Source: Bryobacterales bacterium
GTDB taxonomy: Bacteria > Cyanobacteriota > Vampirovibrionia > Obscuribacterales > Obscuribacteraceae
Direction: 5' to 3'
Length of the DNA stretch: 10,197 bases
Assembly: GCA_903970295.1 (NCBI GenBank)
Contig: CAJCHQ010001027.1
Span: 1-10,197 of the forward strand
How positions within the stretch are numbered: position 1 is the stretch's first letter; every line of letters begins with the position of its first letter. This document shows, in pieces, positions 6,263 to 10,197 of the stretch. The notes under the pieces are model-generated. The model had not been told where the DNA came from. It made no database searches and was given only the letters and a program-made list of their open reading frames with translations. The translations under genes and the position numbers were made by a program.

Positions 6263-6934
6263 ATGAACTTTAGCGAAATTTATCGGCAAATTGCTCAGGT
6301 GGCTTTGGGCTATAACTACAAAAAGCCACCGGATCTGCTCGTCAAGATTCAAGAATGGATTGGCAGAATTCTCAGGCTGATCGATGATTGGCTCAACTCC
6401 TTGCAAATCAAAGTGCCAGGCTTAACCGATTCGCGCATGGCTGCCAATATCCTGCAGGTAATTTTATGGATTGTCGGAATCGCGTGTCTGATTCTGCTCC
6501 TGCTCGCTGTGTGGTCACGATTGAAGCAATTAAAGATGCAGACTCAATTAGCCAGACAGGGTCAGACGATTTCCGGACAATTGCTCGATGCCGCCGCCTG
6601 GCGAACCGAGAGCCAACGCCTGGCAGATGCTGGAAATTTCAAAGAAGCCTGCCGCGCCTCTTATTTTTCAGCCTTGCGCCTGTTAGATGAGAAGAAAATT
6701 GTTGAGTTCTCGGTGACGAGAACAAATTACGAGTATTGGTACGCTCTGGCGAAAAGTCAGCCCCTGGCCAAGACATTTCGTGCTCTGGCGCAACTGGTCG
6801 AATATGTCTGGTTCGGCAACGGCCAGGCAGAAAAAGCCCATTACCAGGAGTCGATCGCCCTGCTTTGCCAAATCGAGACCGAGACAGAGTCCATGGCCCG
6901 CACCGAAACAGCCACCATATCTGGTGCGATATAA
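6263..6934 (+). CDS. DUF4129 domain membrane protein
   Basis: This is a 223-residue protein with one membrane segment at about residues 62-84. Residues 118-200 match the DUF4129 pattern: a helical repeat with A-D-A-G-N-F-K-E-A (121-129), then SALRLLDEKKIVEF, TNYEYW (154-159) and VWFGNG (182-187). In many genomes this domain is fused to the end of a transglutaminase-like membrane protein. Here it stands alone behind one anchor, and the DUF4129 part is probably cytoplasmic. It is the first gene of a four-gene block, with the next ATG one base after its stop codon. The only purine-rich sequence upstream is GGAGG about 18 bases before the ATG, so the start is fair rather than firm. The molecular role is unknown. 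Its constant association with MoxR and DUF58 suggests a membrane-bound partner of that ATPase. Confidence 0.85.
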   Translation: MNFSEIYRQIAQVALGYNYKKPPDLLVKIQEWIGRILRLIDDWLNSLQIKVPGLTDSRMAANILQVILWIVGIACLILLLLAVWSRLKQLKMQTQLARQGQTISGQLLDAAAWRTESQRLADAGNFKEACRASYFSALRLLDEKKIVEFSVTRTNYEYWYALAKSQPLAKTFRALAQLVEYVWFGNGQAEKAHYQESIALLCQIETETESMARTETATISGAI

Positions 6935-6935
6935 A

Positions 6936-8210
6936 ATGCTCACAGAAGACGCGATTAAAAAAAGACCAATCGTCGAGCAATTGACTCCGCCCGGACGCAT
7001 GCGGATTCTCTGGCAGTTAGCTCTGTTCATCGCAGTCAGTGCTGTAGCAGTTTGGGTCAGCATTACATACGATGACGAGTTGCAGCAATATCTGCCGGAA
7101 TCACAAACTCTCACGTCGATTTTCAATAAACGCCCTTCAGGCTTGAGCGGGTTATATGAAATCGCCCTATTGACAGGCTTGCAATGCCAGTCATGGACTT
7201 TGCCATATCGAGAATTGCCGGACGTCAAAGGCATGCTCGTGATCATTGGTCCATCAGAATCGCTGGCCGAGTTTGAAACCGAGCAGATTCTCAATTGGGT
7301 TTCAGCCGGCAACGATCTGGTTTATCTCGATCATCTGAGTTTTAAAATGACGCGTCGACTCTCCGATAAATTGGGAGTAAAGACGAAAGACGGTATCGAA
7401 TTGAGTGATTCCAAATTACCGGTGGTTGAGAGTGCTCAACCGGAATTCGCTCATGTGCCCAGCCTTCGTGTTAGCGCCGATAGTCGAGTGATTGGAGGCC
7501 AGTCCATGCTCGATGACAAAAGCGGCACGCTTGTTACCCAGATCAAGCACGGCAAGGGTAGAGTCTACTTGGGCACCGTTCCGGCCATTTGTGCCAACCG
7601 TCATTTGACCGACAAAAATGATTGGTCCAATTTTCAATTTCTGGTCAATGTCTTTCGCACCGCCCACGGTGCTGTAATGTTTGATGAACGCTGCCATGGC
7701 ATCACTCAGGCCACTAACGTGTTCGTGTATCTGGCCAGGCGCACCCCGGGCCTGGTCTTCTTGCAACTGCTAATTATTCTCGCAGTCGCCGTTGCCAACA
7801 GTGCACAGCGATTCGGTCGCACGACGGATTTAGATCAAAAACGAAAGATCTCCAATCTGGAATATATCAACGGTCTGGCCAGTGCTTATCGGCGAGCGAA
7901 AGCCAATGGCACAGTTTTGAATATTCTCAGTCAGTCATTCCGGACCAAATTTTGCAAAAGCGCGGGAGTGTCTCCGCACGACACGAACGAGAAGATCGTT
8001 GCCCAGCTTCTAGCCACCAGCAATCGTGAAGACCTTCAGCAATCGATCAACCGATTGGGCCAGACATTCAATCAAATTGACCTGGCCTTGAGTGGCAAAA
8101 CCCTGCCCGACGCGCAGCTTGTCACATTGATTTCTAATTGCGACAAATTAGCCGACCAACTGCCCAACCTCAATAAAATGTCACCGGAAAGCAAAAAGGA
8201 TGCGAATTGA
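6936..8210 (+). CDS. DUF4350 domain membrane protein
   Basis: This is a 424-residue protein. I chose the ATG at 6936, one base after the preceding stop, over an in-frame codon at 6780 because the extra 52 residues overlap the DUF4129 gene in another frame and are basic and low-complexity. A membrane helix lies at about 23-43 and a second at about 270-288. The segment between them (about 60-260) is the DUF4350 domain: a Rossmann-like start (SGLSGLYEIALLTGL), MLVIIGPSESL (100-110), WVSAGNDLVYLD (121-132), a GKGRVYLG strand (206-213), N221, and the family signature FDERCHG (249-255, usually FDE-x-x-HG). RFG (292-294) follows helix two, and a helical tail of about 130 residues ends the protein. 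With two membrane passes the central domain would lie outside the cytoplasm. No biochemical function is established for the family. Confidence 0.87.
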   Translation: MLTEDAIKKRPIVEQLTPPGRMRILWQLALFIAVSAVAVWVSITYDDELQQYLPESQTLTSIFNKRPSGLSGLYEIALLTGLQCQSWTLPYRELPDVKGMLVIIGPSESLAEFETEQILNWVSAGNDLVYLDHLSFKMTRRLSDKLGVKTKDGIELSDSKLPVVESAQPEFAHVPSLRVSADSRVIGGQSMLDDKSGTLVTQIKHGKGRVYLGTVPAICANRHLTDKNDWSNFQFLVNVFRTAHGAVMFDERCHGITQATNVFVYLARRTPGLVFLQLLIILAVAVANSAQRFGRTTDLDQKRKISNLEYINGLASAYRRAKANGTVLNILSQSFRTKFCKSAGVSPHDTNEKIVAQLLATSNREDLQQSINRLGQTFNQIDLALSGKTLPDAQLVTLISNCDKLADQLPNLNKMSPESKKDAN

Positions 8211-8213
8211 CCC

Positions 8214-9176
8214 ATGTCTAACCAGATAACTTCCAACCAGATCACGACGGTTTATAGCAGATTGCGCGATCACCTCAATCAAAAGATCGTCGGTCAGGAA
8301 ATGGTCATCGACCAATTGCTCGTAGCCCTCCTTGCCGAGGGACACGTGCTTCTGGAAGGAGTGCCTGGCACAGCCAAGACCTTCATGGTCAAGACTCTGG
8401 CCAGCTTGATCGGTACTGATTTCGGTCGCGTTCAGTTGACACCAGACATGTTGCCGTCAGACATCATCGGTACAAGTGTGTACGACTTGACGACAAAAAG
8501 TTTCACCGTCAAACGCGGACCCATATTTACCAGCCTTTTGCTTGCCGACGAGATCAACCGCACCCCACCCAAAACCCAATCAGCCTTGCTCGAAGCGATG
8601 GAGGAGAGACAAGTCACACTCGACGGGCAAACCCAGAAATTACCCGAGTTGTTCATGGTCGTGGCCACGCAAAACCCGATCGAATTCGAAGGCACTTATC
8701 CGTTACCGGAAGCGCAGCTCGATCGTTTTATGCTCAAGATTTTGATCGGCTATCCGGCGGGCGATGCTGAGAAACTGATGCTCAAAAACTGGCAAGAGGG
8801 CATGTACCGCAAGAAAGCTGTGCAGACTGAGGCAGTGACGACCTTTGACGAAATAATTGCCTGCCGTCAACAATTAGAATCTGTCAAAGTCGAAGAAAGT
8901 ATTCTCAATTATTTGATGGAATTGGTGCAAAAATCGCGCACTCTTTCCGATTTGCAATTGGGCGCCAGTCCTCGTGCCGCTCTGAGCTGGCTGGCTGCAG
9001 CCAAGGCCCATGCAGCAATCGACGGCAAAGATTTCGTCACCCCGGACAATGTCAAATTCGTGGCCGAACCGGTATTGCGACATCGTTTGATTCTGACGGC
9101 GGAGGCTGAACTAGATGGCGTCACGCTCAATCATGTGATTAGCAATCTGCTCAGGCAAATTCCGGTTCCACGTTAA
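8214..9176 (+). CDS. MoxR family AAA+ ATPase
   Basis: This is a 320-residue cytosolic ATPase of the usual MoxR length. The Walker A motif is GVPGTAKT (49-56), Walker B is LLLADE (108-113) with catalytic E113, sensor 1 is N154 in ATQNP, the arginine finger candidate is R171 in LDRF, and sensor 2 is R254 in GASPRA. The insert EFEGTYPLPEAQ (157-168) is characteristic of MoxR proteins. The ATG lies three bases after the DUF4350 stop codon, and the DUF58 gene begins three bases after this stop, so translation is probably coupled. MoxR ATPases are proposed to remodel or activate client proteins together with vWA-domain partners. The DUF58 protein next door is the expected partner. Some annotators call such proteins magnesium-chelatase-like or methanol dehydrogenase regulators, which would overstate what is known here. 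Confidence 0.95.
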   Translation: MSNQITSNQITTVYSRLRDHLNQKIVGQEMVIDQLLVALLAEGHVLLEGVPGTAKTFMVKTLASLIGTDFGRVQLTPDMLPSDIIGTSVYDLTTKSFTVKRGPIFTSLLLADEINRTPPKTQSALLEAMEERQVTLDGQTQKLPELFMVVATQNPIEFEGTYPLPEAQLDRFMLKILIGYPAGDAEKLMLKNWQEGMYRKKAVQTEAVTTFDEIIACRQQLESVKVEESILNYLMELVQKSRTLSDLQLGASPRAALSWLAAAKAHAAIDGKDFVTPDNVKFVAEPVLRHRLILTAEAELDGVTLNHVISNLLRQIPVPR

Positions 9177-9179
9177 GAG

Positions 9180-10197
9180 ATGATTTTCAGCAAACTTACT
9201 TTTCAGATTCTGGTCGTTGCCGCGTTTTTGCTGGCGGCGTCAGAATGGCTGCCGGCACTCAGACCCCTTGCTTTTGTCCTCGACCTGCTATTGCTTGTGG
9301 CCATATTGGTCGACTATCAATTAACTTCCAGACCCAGTCTCATTACTGCTACACGCGAGGTCACAGAAAGACTTTCGATCGGTCGTCAGAATGCCGTCTC
9401 GATTCGCATTACGAATGCCGGAGTCAATGTTTTACGCTGTCTGGTTCGCGACGATTTTCCCCAGCCCATCGACAGCGATGTGCGCGAATTTGCCTTTCAA
9501 TTGCCTGCTTCCGGCTTCAGTCAACTGGATTACAAATTAACGCCTGGACGTCGCGGCGTTTATCAATTTGGTCACCTCAACATTCGCTATCTCAGTTATT
9601 TGGGTTTGTTCTGGCGGCAGAGCAAAATCGATCTCCAAAAGACGATCAAGGTTTATAGCGACTTGCGGGCTTTGCATGATTTGTCGATCAAACTCAGCCG
9701 ATCGTCTGAACTGGGCGAATTACGTCAACGCAAACGCGGGCAGGGCACCGACTTTTCCAGTTTGCGCGAATACACAGTCGGTGACGATGCCAAAAGCATT
9801 GATTGGAAAGCCACAGCCAGACGAGACCGCCCGGTTGTACGCACTTATGAGGCAGAGAAAGAACAACGATTGCTGATTCTCATTGATGCCGGGCGGATGA
9901 TGACTTCAGATCTGGAAGGACTGACCCGCTTCGATCATGCATTGAATGCAGCTCTATGTCTGGCTCTTACTGGTTTGAGCCACAACGATCAAGTAGGATT
10001 CGGCATCTTTGCCGATCGCCCGCTCACTTATTTGCCGCCTCATCGCGGCAAGACTTACATGAAGAAGATCCTCGAAGCATCATTCGACATTGAGCCGCGC
10101 ATGATTGAGCCAGATTATGTGGGAGTCTTATCTTATTTCGCCGCCGCCCAGAAAGGTCGGTGCTTGATGGTCGTGCTCACTGATTTGACCGATGCGA
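9180..10197 (+). CDS. DUF58 (vWA-like) membrane protein, cut by window end
   Basis: The first 339 codons are present and the frame stays open at the window end; family members usually run to about 400-450 residues. The ATG at 9180 lies three bases after the MoxR stop. Two hydrophobic segments (about 8-22 and 27-45) form an N-terminal membrane anchor. A beta-rich stretch follows (about 55-160). The DUF58 signature runs from about 186 to 224: RGQGTDFSSLREYTVGD, then IDWKATARRDRPVVRTYE. The vWA-like core begins with LLILIDAGRMM (231-241), in which the usual metal-site D-x-S-x-S is replaced by D-x-G-R-x-M, a form common in this DUF58 branch. Other family landmarks are FDHALNAALCLAL and DQVGFGIFADR. 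It is the likely vWA partner of the MoxR ATPase. Confidence 0.92.
   Translation, partial: MIFSKLTFQILVVAAFLLAASEWLPALRPLAFVLDLLLLVAILVDYQLTSRPSLITATREVTERLSIGRQNAVSIRITNAGVNVLRCLVRDDFPQPIDSDVREFAFQLPASGFSQLDYKLTPGRRGVYQFGHLNIRYLSYLGLFWRQSKIDLQKTIKVYSDLRALHDLSIKLSRSSELGELRQRKRGQGTDFSSLREYTVGDDAKSIDWKATARRDRPVVRTYEAEKEQRLLILIDAGRMMTSDLEGLTRFDHALNAALCLALTGLSHNDQVGFGIFADRPLTYLPPHRGKTYMKKILEASFDIEPRMIEPDYVGVLSYFAAAQKGRCLMVVLTDLTDA

Noticed and set aside
6780..6935. 52-residue extension of the DUF4350 protein
   Set aside because: It overlaps the DUF4129 gene in another frame. The ATG at 6936 gives a normal family N terminus ahead of the first membrane helix.

Overview
The window (about 50% GC) looks like a chromosomal segment of a free-living bacterium. 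The best clue is the S1 ribosomal protein. Its N-terminal two S1 repeats and the linking sequence read like cyanobacterial S1, but it has four S1 repeats and sits among envelope and signalling genes. I infer a non-photosynthetic relative of Cyanobacteria (Melainabacteria/Vampirovibrionia type) with low to moderate confidence. No mobile element, CRISPR array, tRNA or rRNA was seen.

Layout: (1) 23-544, minus strand: a small secreted coiled-coil protein of unknown function with its own promoter. (2) 545-1413: a gene-free stretch of about 870 bp holding that promoter, an inverted-repeat cluster, and a promoter that would give rpsA an mRNA leader of roughly 220 nt. (3) 1414-2556, plus: 30S ribosomal protein S1, followed by a strong intrinsic terminator. 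(4) 2692-5307, minus, convergent with rpsA: an 871-residue signalling protein with two GAF-like domains, a Pro/Ala-rich linker of about 315 residues and a C-terminal HD-GYP-type domain that has lost several predicted metal ligands. (5) 5509-6066, minus: a Nudix hydrolase. (6) 6263 to the window end, plus, divergent from the Nudix gene: four tightly packed genes encoding a DUF4129 membrane protein, a DUF4350 membrane protein, a MoxR AAA+ ATPase and a DUF58 protein with a von Willebrand A-like core (cut by the window end).

How they work together: the four-gene block is a widely recurring MoxR/DUF58 module. MoxR ATPases paired with vWA-type proteins are thought to act as chaperone-like remodelling systems. 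Here three of the four partners are predicted to be membrane anchored, so the machine would work at the cytoplasmic membrane. Its substrate is unknown. The Nudix and HD/GAF genes share a strand but lie about 200 bp apart, so co-transcription is uncertain.

The most notable points are the degenerate metal site of the HD-GYP domain, the repeated W-x-x-L-D motifs in its disordered linker, the overlapping divergent promoters at about 6193-6221, and the structured DNA in front of rpsA. I found no clearly new defence or mobile system.
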